Program-made: the position numbers and the translations under genes
Notes under the pieces: model-generated
The model's database searches: none
The model's input: the letters and a program-made list of their open reading frames with translations, nothing else
Told to the model about the DNA's origin: nothing
Part shown: positions 1 to 7,592 of the stretch, in pieces
Layout: each line of letters starts with the position of its first letter
How positions within the stretch are numbered: the first letter of the stretch is position 1
Assembly (NCBI GenBank): GCA_024403585.1
Contig: JAKSRN010000009.1
Span: 1-20,162, forward strand
Source of the DNA: Lachnospiraceae bacterium
GTDB lineage: Bacteria > Bacillota > Clostridia > Lachnospirales > Lachnospiraceae
Length of the DNA: 20,162 bases
Reading direction: 5' to 3'

Positions 1-86
1 TGATTTAACTTTAACACACGAGCCGGTAAAATAATACCAGTTTCACGTCATTCATTGGAATATTCCTACAAGCTGACAGAGCTTTA

Positions 87-95
87 TGATATACT
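87..95 (+). promoter_or_regulatory. Possible extended -10 promoter of nat
   Basis: The sequence TGATATACT has the TGn extension followed by a -10 hexamer matching TATAAT at 5 of 6 positions, about 37 bp before the chosen nat start. No good -35 lies 17 bp upstream, which is tolerated in extended -10 promoters. A perfect 10-bp palindrome, GGAATATTCC, at 57-66 sits just upstream and could be an operator. Both calls are inference from sequence. Confidence 0.35.
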
Positions 96-132
96 GTTTT
101 TATGTATAACATGCCCTAGAAAGGATGAACCT

Positions 133-933
133 ATGTTTGAAGAATTCTATACTCCACTGCCGGATCAGGATGCTTATTTGAAACGAATCGGCGAAAGCAA
201 GAAACCATGCTCCCTTGAAGCACTGGATTCTCTGATCCTGTCCCACCAGAAATCCGTACCTTTCGAGAACCTGGATCAGTATTACAACAAAACAGCATCC
301 AGTTCCATCGAAAAACTGTTTGATAAGATCGTAACCAGAAACCGAGGGGGATATTGCTTTGAGCAGAATGCTCTTTTCGTATCTCTTTTACAGTCTCTTG
401 GCTACAAAGCTTACTCCAGCGATGCAAGAGTCATCCGTGGAAAAGATCTTACTGCTCCTATTCTGATCCTTCACCGGGTAAATCTGGTGGAATTTGAGGA
501 CGGTCTGTATTTCTGTGACGTAGGATATGGCGGTCCGATGCCATCCTTTGCCATCAAGGTTGAAGACGGAAGCAGCCGAACCTGCAACGGAGAAACATTC
601 TATATAAAAAAAGCAGACGGACCATGGTGGATCATTGGCCGAATCACTTCAGAAGGTCTCAACGAGGACATTATCATGTTCCGCACTCAGAAAGTGGAAA
701 ACTGCGATTTCTTTGTATTGAACTATTATGCAAGTTCCAATCCGCTGTCTGTATTCACCAATCTTCGTCTTCTTAACAGACGTACCGACGATGGAAATGT
801 CAGCATCACCAATGACTCTTTCACCATAACTTCCGGTGGAAAGAGTGAAAGCATCACCATTACAGATGATGCACACTTTCTCGCACTTGCCAAGGAATAC
901 TTTGGGATTGACTATAGTTTCAGCAAAGAGTGA
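133..933 (+). CDS. nat: Arylamine N-acetyltransferase
   Basis: This is a cytoplasmic enzyme of the NAT family, which transfers an acetyl group from acetyl-CoA to arylamines, hydrazines or related amines through a cysteine thioester. All three members of the catalytic triad are visible in the 266-residue product: Cys75 in RGGYCFEQN, His114 in LILHRVNL and Asp129 in FCDVGYGG, with the family's usual spacing. The motif SVPFENLD near residue 41 is also typical. I chose this ATG because AAAGGA lies 7 nt upstream. The frame is open back to about 55, but that longer start has no ribosome binding site and adds a segment unlike the family. The gene is monocistronic, stands alone on the plus strand and runs toward groEL. 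Physiological substrate is unknown; in gut bacteria such enzymes are linked to drug and xenobiotic acetylation. Confidence 0.93.
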   Translation: MFEEFYTPLPDQDAYLKRIGESKKPCSLEALDSLILSHQKSVPFENLDQYYNKTASSSIEKLFDKIVTRNRGGYCFEQNALFVSLLQSLGYKAYSSDARVIRGKDLTAPILILHRVNLVEFEDGLYFCDVGYGGPMPSFAIKVEDGSSRTCNGETFYIKKADGPWWIIGRITSEGLNEDIIMFRTQKVENCDFFVLNYYASSNPLSVFTNLRLLNRRTDDGNVSITNDSFTITSGGKSESITITDDAHFLALAKEYFGIDYSFSKE

Positions 934-1001
934 GCTTTACCTGGATAAGACATATTCCGGAGTACAATCGCTTGATCTGTCTTCTTTATTACTCATGACA
1001 A

Positions 1002-1033
1002 AAACGGGTTGCCACATATGTGACAACCCGTTT
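1002..1033. terminator. Bidirectional terminator between nat and groEL
   Basis: A 10-bp stem, AAACGGGTTG paired with CAACCCGTTT, encloses a C/A mismatch and the inner palindrome CACATATGTG. On the minus strand the stem is followed by TTTTTG, which suits groEL. On the plus strand it is followed by TTTCTCT, which suits nat. The two genes converge on it. Confidence 0.8.
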
Positions 1034-1092
1034 CTCTATCTCTTCTATTTCTGTGATATACTGCAGATCAGATCTTTCATCCGCCTTCAGGA

Positions 1093-2715
1093 TTACATCA
1101 TTCCCGGTGCGCCAGCGCCTGGTGCCATTGGTGGTACAGGCTCTTTGATGATAGATACAACAGACTCTGTTGTAAGCAGTGTAGAAGCTACAGATGTAGC
1201 GTTCTGCAGAGCACTTCTGGTAACTTTAGCAGGATCAAGGATTCCGGCTTTTACCATATCCACGTATACTTCGTTGTAAGCATCAAATCCGATTCCAACC
1301 TCAGACTCTTTTACTTTGTTGATGATTACGGATCCCTCAAGACCAGCGTTTGTAGCGATCATAGCGAGAGGAGCCTCAAGAGCTTTCATAACGATCTTAG
1401 CACCTGTTTTCTCATCTCCCTCAAGAGCCTCAACCAGCTCTGCCAGAGCTTTTGTTGTGTGGATATATGCAGATCCGCCACCTGCGATGATTCCCTCTTC
1501 AACTGCTGCACGAGTAGCGTTGAGAGCATCCTCCATACGAAGTTTTGCTTCTTTCATCTCAGTCTCAGTAGCTGCACCAACACGGATTACTGCAACACCA
1601 CCTGCCATCTTAGCAAGTCTCTCCTGCAGTTTCTCTCTGTCGAAGTTGGATTTTGTTGTCTCGATCTGGTTTTTGATGAGACCAACACGGTCAGCAATTT
1701 TCTCTTTGCTTCCGTTTCCGTCAACGATTACAGTTTTCTCTTTTCCAACTTTAACGGATTTAGCACGTCCAAGGAGCTCCAGAGTTGTATCTTTCAGTTC
1801 AAGACCAACTTCCTCAGAGATTACAGTTCCGCCCGTCAGGATAGCGATATCCTGCAGCATCTCTTTTCTTCTGTCACCGTAGCCAGGAGCTTTAACAGCT
1901 GCTACTTTGAATGTACCACGAAGTTTGTTAACGATCAGTGTAGAAAGAGCCTCACCCTCTACATCCTCAGCGATGATCAGAAGGCTTGCACCACTCTTAA
2001 CGATCTGCTCAAGAACAGGAAGCAGATCCTGGATATTGTTGATCTTTCTGTCTGTGATCAGGATGAATGGGCTGTCAAGATGAGCCTCCATCTTCTCTGT
2101 ATCTGTAGACATATAAGCAGAGATGTAACCACGATCGAACTGCATACCTTCAACAAGATCCAGCTCTGTGATCATGGATTTGGACTCCTCGATTGTAATA
2201 ACGCCATCTTTGGATACTTTCTCCATAGCGTCAGCTACCATCTGTCCAACTTCCTCATCTCCGGAAGATACAGCTGCAACTCTTGCGATCTGCTCTTTGC
2301 CCTCAACCTCTTTAGACATAGCTTTGATTACCTCAACAGCTTTGTCAGTTGCTTTTTTCATACCTTTTCTCAGTACGATTGGGTTAGCGCCTGCTGCCAG
2401 GTTTTTCATTCCCTCATGGATCATAGCCTGTGCAAGAACAGTAGCTGTTGTTGTTCCGTCTCCGGCAACATCATTGGTTTTGGAAGCAACCTCACGGATG
2501 AGTTTTGCACCCATGTTCTCGAATCCATCCTCAAGCTCGATCTCTTTAGCGATTGTTACACCATCATTAGTGATGAGTGGAGCACCATAGGATTTCTCAA
2601 GTACAACGTTTCTTCCTTTAGGTCCCAGTGTTACACGTACTGTATCAGCAAGTTTATTAACGCCAGCCTCCAGAGCTGCTCTGGCTTCTGCGCCGTATTT
2701 AATCTCTTTTGCCAT
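1093..2715 (-). CDS. groEL: Chaperonin GroEL (60 kDa)
   Basis: This is the large subunit of the ATP-dependent GroEL-GroES folding chamber in the cytoplasm. The 540-residue length and sequence are canonical: start MAKEIKYGAEARAAL, the nucleotide-binding segment VTLGPKGRNVV near residue 29, and the catalytic-aspartate segment GDGTTTATVLAQ near residue 85. The C-terminus ends in a short Gly/Met-rich tail, PGAGAPGMM. The gene is the second of the groES-groEL operon, 38 bp after groES, with AGGAGG upstream of the ATG. Expression should follow the CIRCE-controlled promoter in front of groES. Nothing looks damaged. Long open frames on the opposite strand of this gene are an effect of its codon bias. 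Confidence 0.99.
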   Translation of the reverse strand: MAKEIKYGAEARAALEAGVNKLADTVRVTLGPKGRNVVLEKSYGAPLITNDGVTIAKEIELEDGFENMGAKLIREVASKTNDVAGDGTTTATVLAQAMIHEGMKNLAAGANPIVLRKGMKKATDKAVEVIKAMSKEVEGKEQIARVAAVSSGDEEVGQMVADAMEKVSKDGVITIEESKSMITELDLVEGMQFDRGYISAYMSTDTEKMEAHLDSPFILITDRKINNIQDLLPVLEQIVKSGASLLIIAEDVEGEALSTLIVNKLRGTFKVAAVKAPGYGDRRKEMLQDIAILTGGTVISEEVGLELKDTTLELLGRAKSVKVGKEKTVIVDGNGSKEKIADRVGLIKNQIETTKSNFDREKLQERLAKMAGGVAVIRVGAATETEMKEAKLRMEDALNATRAAVEEGIIAGGGSAYIHTTKALAELVEALEGDEKTGAKIVMKALEAPLAMIATNAGLEGSVIINKVKESEVGIGFDAYNEVYVDMVKAGILDPAKVTRSALQNATSVASTLLTTESVVSIIKEPVPPMAPGAGAPGMM

Positions 2716-2753
2716 CTTTTATATGCCTCCTGAATATAAATATACTTTCTAAA

Positions 2754-3026
2754 TTACTCTACGATTGCCAGGATATCAGCCTGTTTAACGATGATGAACT
2801 CCTCACCGTCCAGTTTCACATCTGTTCCTGCGTATTTGGAGTAGATTACTTTATCTCCGACTTTCACTTCCATCTTAACATCCTCTGTTCCAGGTCCAAC
2901 AGCGATTACCTCTGCTTCCTGTGGTTTCTCCTGTGCCTGTGTTGTCAGGATGATTCCGGATTTTGTTTTCTCTTCAGCTGCCATCTGTTTTAAAACAACT
3001 CTGTCGCCTAATGGTACTAATTTCAT
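2754..3026 (-). CDS. groES: Co-chaperonin GroES (10 kDa)
   Basis: GroES is the heptameric lid of the GroEL chamber. The 90-residue product starts MKLVPLGDRVVLKQ and has the expected mobile-loop region with KSGIILT, followed by PQEAEVIAVGPG and VGDKVIYSKYAGTDVK. The C-terminus, EEFIIVKQADILAIVE, is typical of the family. An AAGGAGG ribosome binding site lies 8 nt before the ATG. It is the first gene of the operon, directly downstream of the CIRCE operator and promoter. Confidence 0.99.
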   Translation of the reverse strand: MKLVPLGDRVVLKQMAAEEKTKSGIILTTQAQEKPQEAEVIAVGPGTEDVKMEVKVGDKVIYSKYAGTDVKLDGEEFIIVKQADILAIVE

Positions 3027-3065
3027 ATATAGTTCCTCCTTGAATAATCATACCTCTTTTATTTA

Positions 3066-3092
3066 TTAGCACTCGTCTACATCGAGTGCTAC
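3066..3092 (-). promoter_or_regulatory. CIRCE operator (HrcA site) of groES-groEL
   Basis: The plus-strand reading is TTAGCACTC, nine bases, then GAGTGCTAC. This matches the CIRCE consensus TTAGCACTC-N9-GAGTGCTAA except for the last base. It lies between the promoter and groES, over or just past the predicted transcription start, as in other Firmicutes. HrcA repression relieved by heat is established for this element. hrcA is not in the window. Confidence 0.95.
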
Positions 3093-3103
3093 TCGATGGT
3101 CTT

Positions 3104-3132
3104 ATAATAGAGATTTTCCCATTGTTTCGCAA
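3104..3132 (-). promoter_or_regulatory. Sigma-A-type promoter of groES-groEL
   Basis: On the minus strand a -35 hexamer TTGCGA (4 of 6) is separated by exactly 17 bp from a -10 hexamer TATTAT (5 of 6). The predicted start falls a few bases before the CIRCE element, consistent with repression by HrcA. Confidence 0.75.
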
Positions 3133-3172
3133 GCAGAAAAAATACAGCGTATTCTCTCTCATGCTCTCAATA

Positions 3173-3223
3173 TCTCTTTTTTTCTCTATTTTTCTCTGTT
3201 TTTTATATTAATTGCTTATTTTT
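3173..3223. other. Phased T-tracts (possible curved DNA) upstream of the groES promoter
   Basis: TCTCT recurs at 3173, 3183 and 3193, each followed by a run of T. The runs lie at 3177-3183, 3189-3193, 3199-3204 and 3219-3223. Their centres are about 10, 10 and 20 bp apart, close to whole helical turns. Phased A/T tracts are known to bend DNA. That this affects the groES promoter, about 45 bp away, is inference. Confidence 0.45.
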
Positions 3224-3260
3224 ACCACTGCAGCAGGGGAAAAGATTGAAAAACCCTGTT

Positions 3261-3360
3261 GCTCGTGCAAACGAGACGAAACACGCTAGCGAGTTTCGCT
3301 CGTTCGCGAGCAGTCGCCAAATACATGCAAGCGTGTACCTGGCTCATTGCTTTCGCGAAA
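3261..3360. repeat. Cluster of GC-rich inverted repeats between groES and codY
   Basis: Several perfect inverted repeats are packed together. They are CTCGT/ACGAG at 3262-3275 around GCAA, CGAAAC/GTTTCG at 3277-3298 around the palindrome CGCTAGCG, GCTCG/CGAGC at 3298-3311 around TTCG, ACACGCT (3281-3287) with AGCGTGT (3330-3336), and the palindrome TTTCGCGAAA at 3351-3360. No convincing gene is present. The segment lies past the codY terminator and upstream of groES. It could be a dispersed intergenic repeat or a structured RNA; copy number in the genome would decide. Confidence 0.5.
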
Positions 3361-3388
3361 AAAGCGGGTGCTGCAAGGCAGCACCCGC
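3358..3388 (-). terminator. Intrinsic terminator of codY
   Basis: A perfect 11-bp stem, GCGGGTGCTGC paired with GCAGCACCCGC, has a 3-nt loop. Read on the minus strand it is followed directly by TTTTTT. It begins 15 bp after the codY stop codon. Confidence 0.92.
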
Positions 3389-3403
3389 GCAAAAGCTATT
3401 ATA

Positions 3404-4213
3404 TTATTTTTTATCTTTGCCGTCAATCTTTGGAGTCTTCTCTTCCAGACGAAGATTTTTCAACTCATCAAAGATATAGTCATTCAGAACTTTGATGTAA
3501 GTTCCTTTCATTCCGCTTGATCGGGACTCAATCACGCCGGCACTTTCAAATTTACGAAGCGCATTCACGATTACAGAACGGGTGATTCCAACACGATCAG
3601 CGATCTTGCTGGCTACAAGGATTCCCTCCTCACCGTTCAGTTCATCAAAGATATAGCCGATTGCTTCCATCTCTGAGAAGGATAAGGTATTGAATGCAGA
3701 TTTCACGATCTGGATCTTTCTCTTCTCTTCCAGTTCTTCTTCGTTCACGGAACGCATCATCTCCAGGCCTACTACAGTAGTACCATACTCACTTACGATG
3801 ATATCGTCAATATCATACAGGCTGCCGATACGATAGGTAAATACAGTACCGAGGCGCTCGCCTGCGATCTCGATCGGATTAATGATTGCTGTATAATTAC
3901 GGATATTGTCATTGGTAAATCCAAGAGTCTCCAGATTTACATTCTCTTTTGTTGAAAGAACGGTAAGAAAACGATCATTCAGAAGATCATCCACATGAGA
4001 ACCCACCTGGCTGGTCAGAAGTTCTTCCAGGACATCCACACCCTGACAATGACCGGTTCCGAGAACCTTTCCTTTCTTACTGATCACAAGAATATTGGAA
4101 TTCAGACACTCCATCATAACTTTACAGATATCATTAAAAACCACTTTTGTGGAATTATTATTATGCAGAAGTTTATTGATTTTTCTGGTTTTATCCAGTA
4201 ACTGAACGCTCAT
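3404..4213 (-). CDS. codY: Global transcriptional regulator CodY
   Basis: CodY is a DNA-binding regulator of Firmicutes that senses branched-chain amino acids and GTP and represses nutrient-scavenging and stationary-phase genes. The 269-residue product has the family start MSVQLLDKTRKIN, a GAF ligand-binding region over about residues 1-155, a linker with LEEKRKIQIVKSAFNTLSFSE, and the C-terminal winged helix. The recognition region ASKIADRVGITRSVIVNALR, around residues 201-220, is nearly invariant in the family. The gene appears monocistronic: it has its own promoter, its own terminator, and the topA terminator upstream. The position next to topA and dprA is common in Clostridia. An AT-rich inverted repeat at the predicted start of transcription may permit autoregulation. 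Confidence 0.98.
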   Translation of the reverse strand: MSVQLLDKTRKINKLLHNNNSTKVVFNDICKVMMECLNSNILVISKKGKVLGTGHCQGVDVLEELLTSQVGSHVDDLLNDRFLTVLSTKENVNLETLGFTNDNIRNYTAIINPIEIAGERLGTVFTYRIGSLYDIDDIIVSEYGTTVVGLEMMRSVNEEELEEKRKIQIVKSAFNTLSFSEMEAIGYIFDELNGEEGILVASKIADRVGITRSVIVNALRKFESAGVIESRSSGMKGTYIKVLNDYIFDELKNLRLEEKTPKIDGKDKK

Positions 4214-4241
4214 TTTCCTCTCTTCTCTCCTATATTACCTG

Positions 4242-4255
4242 AATTTGCCAAAATT
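4242..4255 (-). promoter_or_regulatory. AT-rich inverted repeat, possible CodY operator
   Basis: On the minus strand AATTTTGGCAAATT is an imperfect palindrome starting at about +2 of the predicted codY transcript. It resembles the ends of the CodY box AATTTTCWGAAAATT but matches only about 10 of 15 positions. Autoregulation is inference. Confidence 0.3.
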
Positions 4256-4263
4256 ACATTTGT

Positions 4264-4292
4264 ATTATACTGTATTTGTTCAACAAATGCAA
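4264..4292 (-). promoter_or_regulatory. Promoter of codY
   Basis: On the minus strand a perfect -10, TATAAT, lies 17 bp after TTGCAT, a 3-of-6 match to the -35 consensus. The distance to the codY ATG is about 50 bp. The 223 bp between the codY start and the topA stop otherwise hold only the topA terminator. Confidence 0.65.
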
Positions 4293-4384
4293 GTAATTGT
4301 CTGATATTTTTGATTATTAGGCATTATTGATGCATTTTGCCATCCATTTTACAATAACGCAAGCATGTTCTCGCACAAAATAAC

Positions 4385-4420
4385 AAAAAGCAGTTGTTTC
4401 CACACAAAACAACTGCTTTT
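4385..4420 (-). terminator. Intrinsic terminator of topA
   Basis: A 14-bp stem, AAAAGCAGTTGTTT paired with AAACAACTGCTTTT, has a 7-nt loop. On the minus strand the stem ends in a TTTTTG tract. It lies 16 bp after the topA stop codon and separates topA from the codY promoter. Confidence 0.88.
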
Positions 4421-4436
4421 CAACTACATTTCTGTA

Positions 4437-6515
4437 TTATTTTTCTGAACTATCTTTTGTCTCAACATAACCACATGCCGGATCGGAACAGGCAATCTTG
4501 CGTCCTTTCTCCAGCATATAAGAGCCACACTGAGGGCAGGCTTTTGCTGAAGGTTTCTGCCAGGACATAAAGTCACAATCAGGATTATGCTCACAGCCGA
4601 AATAGCGGCGACCTTTTTTGGACTTGCGAATCAGGATCTCTGAACCGCATTTTGGACAGGCAACTCCTGCCTTCTCCATATAAGACTTTGTATTTCTGCA
4701 ATCCGGGAATCCGGGACAAGCCAGGAATTTTCCATGTGGTCCGTACTTGATGACCATATTGCGTCCGCAGTTTTCACAGATCACATCCGTAACTTCATCT
4801 TCGATGGTGATCTGCTCCAGCTCTCGATCTGCATTCGCTACCGCATCTGCAAGATCCGGCCAGAAATTGCTGACTACTGTTTTCCATGGAACATCTCCGG
4901 CTCCGATACAGTCCAGAAGCCCTTCCATTGTGGCAGTAAAGTTGACATCAACAATGATCGGAAATGCTTTCATCATGACCATATTGACCACTTCACCCAG
5001 ATCCGTAATGTAGATGTTCTTGTTTTCCTTCAGAATATAACGACGGTTCAAAAGAGTGGAGATGGTCGGTGCATAGGTACTTGGACGACCGATTCCCAGT
5101 TCCTCCAGAACCTTTACCAGAGATGCCTCTGTATAATGCGCCGGTGGCTGAGTAAAATGCTGCTCCGAAAGAAGCTCTTTTACCTCCAGAACTGCTCCCT
5201 CCTCCAGTTTTCTGATGGAAGCAGTGGACTCTTTCTTCTCTTCATCTTCAGCCTGAATGTATACATTCATGAATCCTTCAAAAAGGATTTTGGAAGAGGA
5301 TGCGGTAAAGATATAGTCGCCCGCACTAAGTTTTACAGACAGTGTCTCGTATTTTGCATGCTCCATCCGGCTTGCTACAAACCTCTTCCAGATCAGCTGG
5401 TAGAGACGGAACTGATCTCTTGAAAGAAATTCTTTCACATAGACCGGTGTTCTTTTTACATCTGTCGGACGGATCGCCTCATGGGCATCCTGCGCATTCT
5501 TATTCTGATTGCCGGCATGAACAGAGGATACATATTCTGCTCCGAACTGTTCACCGATGTATTCTCTTGCTGCACGATCAGCTTCCTCAGAAACACGGGT
5601 GGAATCGGTACGAAGATAAGAGATCAGACCAACGGTTCCCTCTTTCTTCAGATCAATTCCTTCATACAGCTGCTGGGCAATACGCATTGTTTTCTGAGTT
5701 GAAAAGTTCAGTGCCTTGGAAGCTTCCTGCTGAAGGGTACTGGTTGTAAAAGGAAGAGGTGCTTTCTTACTGCGCTCTCCTCTTTTGATCTCCTTAACGG
5801 TAAATGCTTCCTTCTGCAGAGCATCCATAATCTCCTGTACCTGTGCCTGGTTGGACAGGGCCATCTTGTCTTTATCTTTTCCGTAAAAATGTGCCAGCAG
5901 AGGTTTTTTCTCACCCTCCAGCTGCAGGGAAACATCCAGACTCCAGTATTCGGAAGGAATGAAAGCATCGATCTCATTCTCACGGTCTGCAATAATGCGA
6001 AGAGCTACAGACTGTACACGGCCTGCACTTAAGCCTCTTTTGATCTTCTTCCAGAGAAGAGGGCTGATCTCGTAACCTACCATACGATCCAGCATACGTC
6101 TTGCCTGCTGTTCGTCAACCAGATTCTGGTCGATCCCTCTTGCTTCCTTCAGAGATGCCTTCACTGCTGTTTTTGTAATTTCATTGAAAGTGATACGGCG
6201 CATCTTCTTTTCATCCAGCTTCAGAGCCTGTGCCAGATGCCAGGAAATCGCCTCACCCTCACGGTCCGGGTCAGTTGCAAGGAATACTTTCTCTGCTTTG
6301 TGGGCTGACTTTCTAAGGTCTGCCAGCAGATCTCCCTTTCCGCGAATTGTAATATATTTAGGTTCATAATCATGATCCACATCAATTCCCAGATGGCTCT
6401 TCGGAAGATCACGGACATGTCCGTTGGATGCGGTTACTTCATAATTTGTACCAAGAAATTTCTGAATTGTTTTCACCTTGGCAGGCGACTCAACAATTAC
6501 AAGATTTTTAGCCAT
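4437..6515 (-). CDS. topA: DNA topoisomerase I (type IA)
   Basis: TopA relaxes negative supercoils through a 5'-phosphotyrosine intermediate. The product is 692 residues. An N-terminal TOPRIM domain begins MAKNLVIVESPAKVKTI and contains TDPDREGE at 81-88, which binds Mg2+. The catalytic Tyr300 lies in GLISYLRTDSTR. The core includes GLSAGRVQSVALR near 161. Three C-terminal zinc ribbons follow, recognisable by CENCG, CPKCG and CPQCG with partner CPGFPDC, CEHNPDC and CSDPACG pairs. I placed the start at MAKNLV because AGGAG lies 11 nt upstream. A longer reading begins 24 bp earlier, but it contains that ribosome binding site and has none of its own. The gene has its own promoter and terminator. 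Confidence 0.98.
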   Translation of the reverse strand: MAKNLVIVESPAKVKTIQKFLGTNYEVTASNGHVRDLPKSHLGIDVDHDYEPKYITIRGKGDLLADLRKSAHKAEKVFLATDPDREGEAISWHLAQALKLDEKKMRRITFNEITKTAVKASLKEARGIDQNLVDEQQARRMLDRMVGYEISPLLWKKIKRGLSAGRVQSVALRIIADRENEIDAFIPSEYWSLDVSLQLEGEKKPLLAHFYGKDKDKMALSNQAQVQEIMDALQKEAFTVKEIKRGERSKKAPLPFTTSTLQQEASKALNFSTQKTMRIAQQLYEGIDLKKEGTVGLISYLRTDSTRVSEEADRAAREYIGEQFGAEYVSSVHAGNQNKNAQDAHEAIRPTDVKRTPVYVKEFLSRDQFRLYQLIWKRFVASRMEHAKYETLSVKLSAGDYIFTASSSKILFEGFMNVYIQAEDEEKKESTASIRKLEEGAVLEVKELLSEQHFTQPPAHYTEASLVKVLEELGIGRPSTYAPTISTLLNRRYILKENKNIYITDLGEVVNMVMMKAFPIIVDVNFTATMEGLLDCIGAGDVPWKTVVSNFWPDLADAVANADRELEQITIEDEVTDVICENCGRNMVIKYGPHGKFLACPGFPDCRNTKSYMEKAGVACPKCGSEILIRKSKKGRRYFGCEHNPDCDFMSWQKPSAKACPQCGSYMLEKGRKIACSDPACGYVETKDSSEK

Positions 6516-6549
6516 ACGAATGGTTTCTCCTGTTGTCATTGGATTTCGA

Positions 6550-6593
6550 GGTTCTGCTGTTTTTTCTATTCTGACACTTTAGTGCGCAGAACC
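6550..6593 (-). promoter_or_regulatory. Hairpin in the topA 5' leader
   Basis: An 8-bp perfect inverted repeat, GGTTCTGC and GCAGAACC, spans a 28-nt loop. The loop holds a second small stem (CACT/AGTG). The structure would start within a few bases of the predicted topA transcript start and end about 22 nt before the ribosome binding site. It has no T-run, so it is not a standard terminator. A 5' stabilising stem or regulatory leader is possible. Confidence 0.4.
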
Positions 6594-6604
6594 AACTGAA
6601 AATC

Positions 6605-6633
6605 AATATAAACCATCTCTTTTTGAAATGCAA
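6605..6633 (-). promoter_or_regulatory. Promoter of topA with upstream A-tracts
   Basis: On the minus strand TTGCAT is followed 17 bp later by TATATT (5 of 6 to the -10 consensus). The same unusual -35, TTGCAT, occurs before codY. Two A-tracts (complement of T-runs 6640-6645 and 6650-6654) lie just upstream of the -35, where an UP element would be. Confidence 0.6.
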
Positions 6634-6677
6634 GAAGTATTTTTTCGTATTTTTACGCTCTGTATCAGACATTTACG

Positions 6678-7592
6678 TCATTCCCATTCCTCCATGCGAC
6701 AATAATATCCAGGCTGTCTGCATACTGCCAGCCCTTCCATGCATAAAGAGGTCAGACAAACAGCCACCAGTCTGCTTTCCATTCCGCACACATTGCAGAT
6801 TCCATCAACACTCTGCTCCGTTGCCTGCAGACACTGGTATACTTTTCTTTCTTCAGGACTCAGCTTCATGATCCTCCAGTTCACCGCCTCCTCATTCTCA
6901 TCCTTGCAGACATAGCTCCCAGCATATAATTCATCCAGGACCACTTCCGGCGACCAGGCAATCCCTGCCCCCTGTGCGATCAGCGCATTACATCCTGTAC
7001 TGCAGGCATCTCCGACTCGTCCCGGAACAGCAAAAACGCTTTTCCCTTGTTCCAGAGCATAATCTGCCGTGATCAGTGATCCGCTTTTTTTCCTTGCTTC
7101 CACCACCAGAACCAGATCTGCCAGAGCACTGATGATCCGGTTGCGGATTGGAAAATGCCAGGAAAGGGGTGGGGATCCGGTTTCATATTCTGATATGATT
7201 CCGCCACCCTTCTTAAGAATTTCTTCATATAAATAATAATTTTCTTTTGGATAGCAGATGTCCACTCCGCATCCCAGGACAGCAAATGCTTTTCCCCCTG
7301 CTTCCAAAGCTCCTTTCAGGGCATAGCTATCGACCCCATAGGCCATACCGCTGATGATCTGTACACCTGCTTCAGCCAGCATTTTTGAAAAATGCAAAGC
7401 CTGGGTTCTGCCATAATTACTGCAGCCCCTTGCCCCGATCATTGCAACTGTCTTTCTGTCCGGATCCGGGAATCTTCCCTTCAGATACAAGCCCTTCGGC
7501 ATTCGCTCGTAACAGTTCAGGATTGCCGGATACTCACTGTCTGACTTCTTTATAAAACGGATCTCCTCCGTAAGTTTTTTCTCTTTACCCAT
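6678..7592 (-). CDS. dprA: DNA-processing protein DprA (Smf)
   Basis: DprA binds incoming single-stranded DNA during natural transformation, protects it and loads RecA. The 304-residue product shows the Rossmann-like DprA core: the phosphate-binding region IGARGCSNYGR near 52, SGMAYGVDSYAL near 81, GCGVDICYPKEN near 107, HFPIRNRIIS near 146 and the hallmark SGSLITADYALEQGKSVFAVPG region around 170-191. A C-terminal winged-helix-like segment covers about 240-300. I chose the ATG whose first bases overlap the yifB stop (ATGGGTAA), with AGGAG 11 nt upstream. A GTG 33 bp earlier is open but has no good ribosome binding site. The overlap suggests translational coupling to yifB. No clear terminator separates it from topA, which has its own promoter. 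Confidence 0.95.
   Translation of the reverse strand: MGKEKKLTEEIRFIKKSDSEYPAILNCYERMPKGLYLKGRFPDPDRKTVAMIGARGCSNYGRTQALHFSKMLAEAGVQIISGMAYGVDSYALKGALEAGGKAFAVLGCGVDICYPKENYYLYEEILKKGGGIISEYETGSPPLSWHFPIRNRIISALADLVLVVEARKKSGSLITADYALEQGKSVFAVPGRVGDACSTGCNALIAQGAGIAWSPEVVLDELYAGSYVCKDENEEAVNWRIMKLSPEERKVYQCLQATEQSVDGICNVCGMESRLVAVCLTSLCMEGLAVCRQPGYYCRMEEWE

Noticed and set aside
55..132. N-terminal extension of the acetyltransferase
   Set aside because: The extra residues contain the predicted promoter and the ribosome binding site of the ATG at 133, and family alignments begin near that ATG.
1459..2733. Long plus-strand open frame of 424 codons opposite groEL
   Set aside because: It lies wholly antisense to the conserved groEL gene, has no ribosome binding site or recognisable domain, and its Cys/Ser/Phe-rich composition is typical of a shadow frame.
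3246..3495. Two overlapping short plus-strand frames between groES and codY
   Set aside because: They run through the inverted repeats and the codY terminator into the end of codY, lack ribosome binding sites and resemble nothing known.
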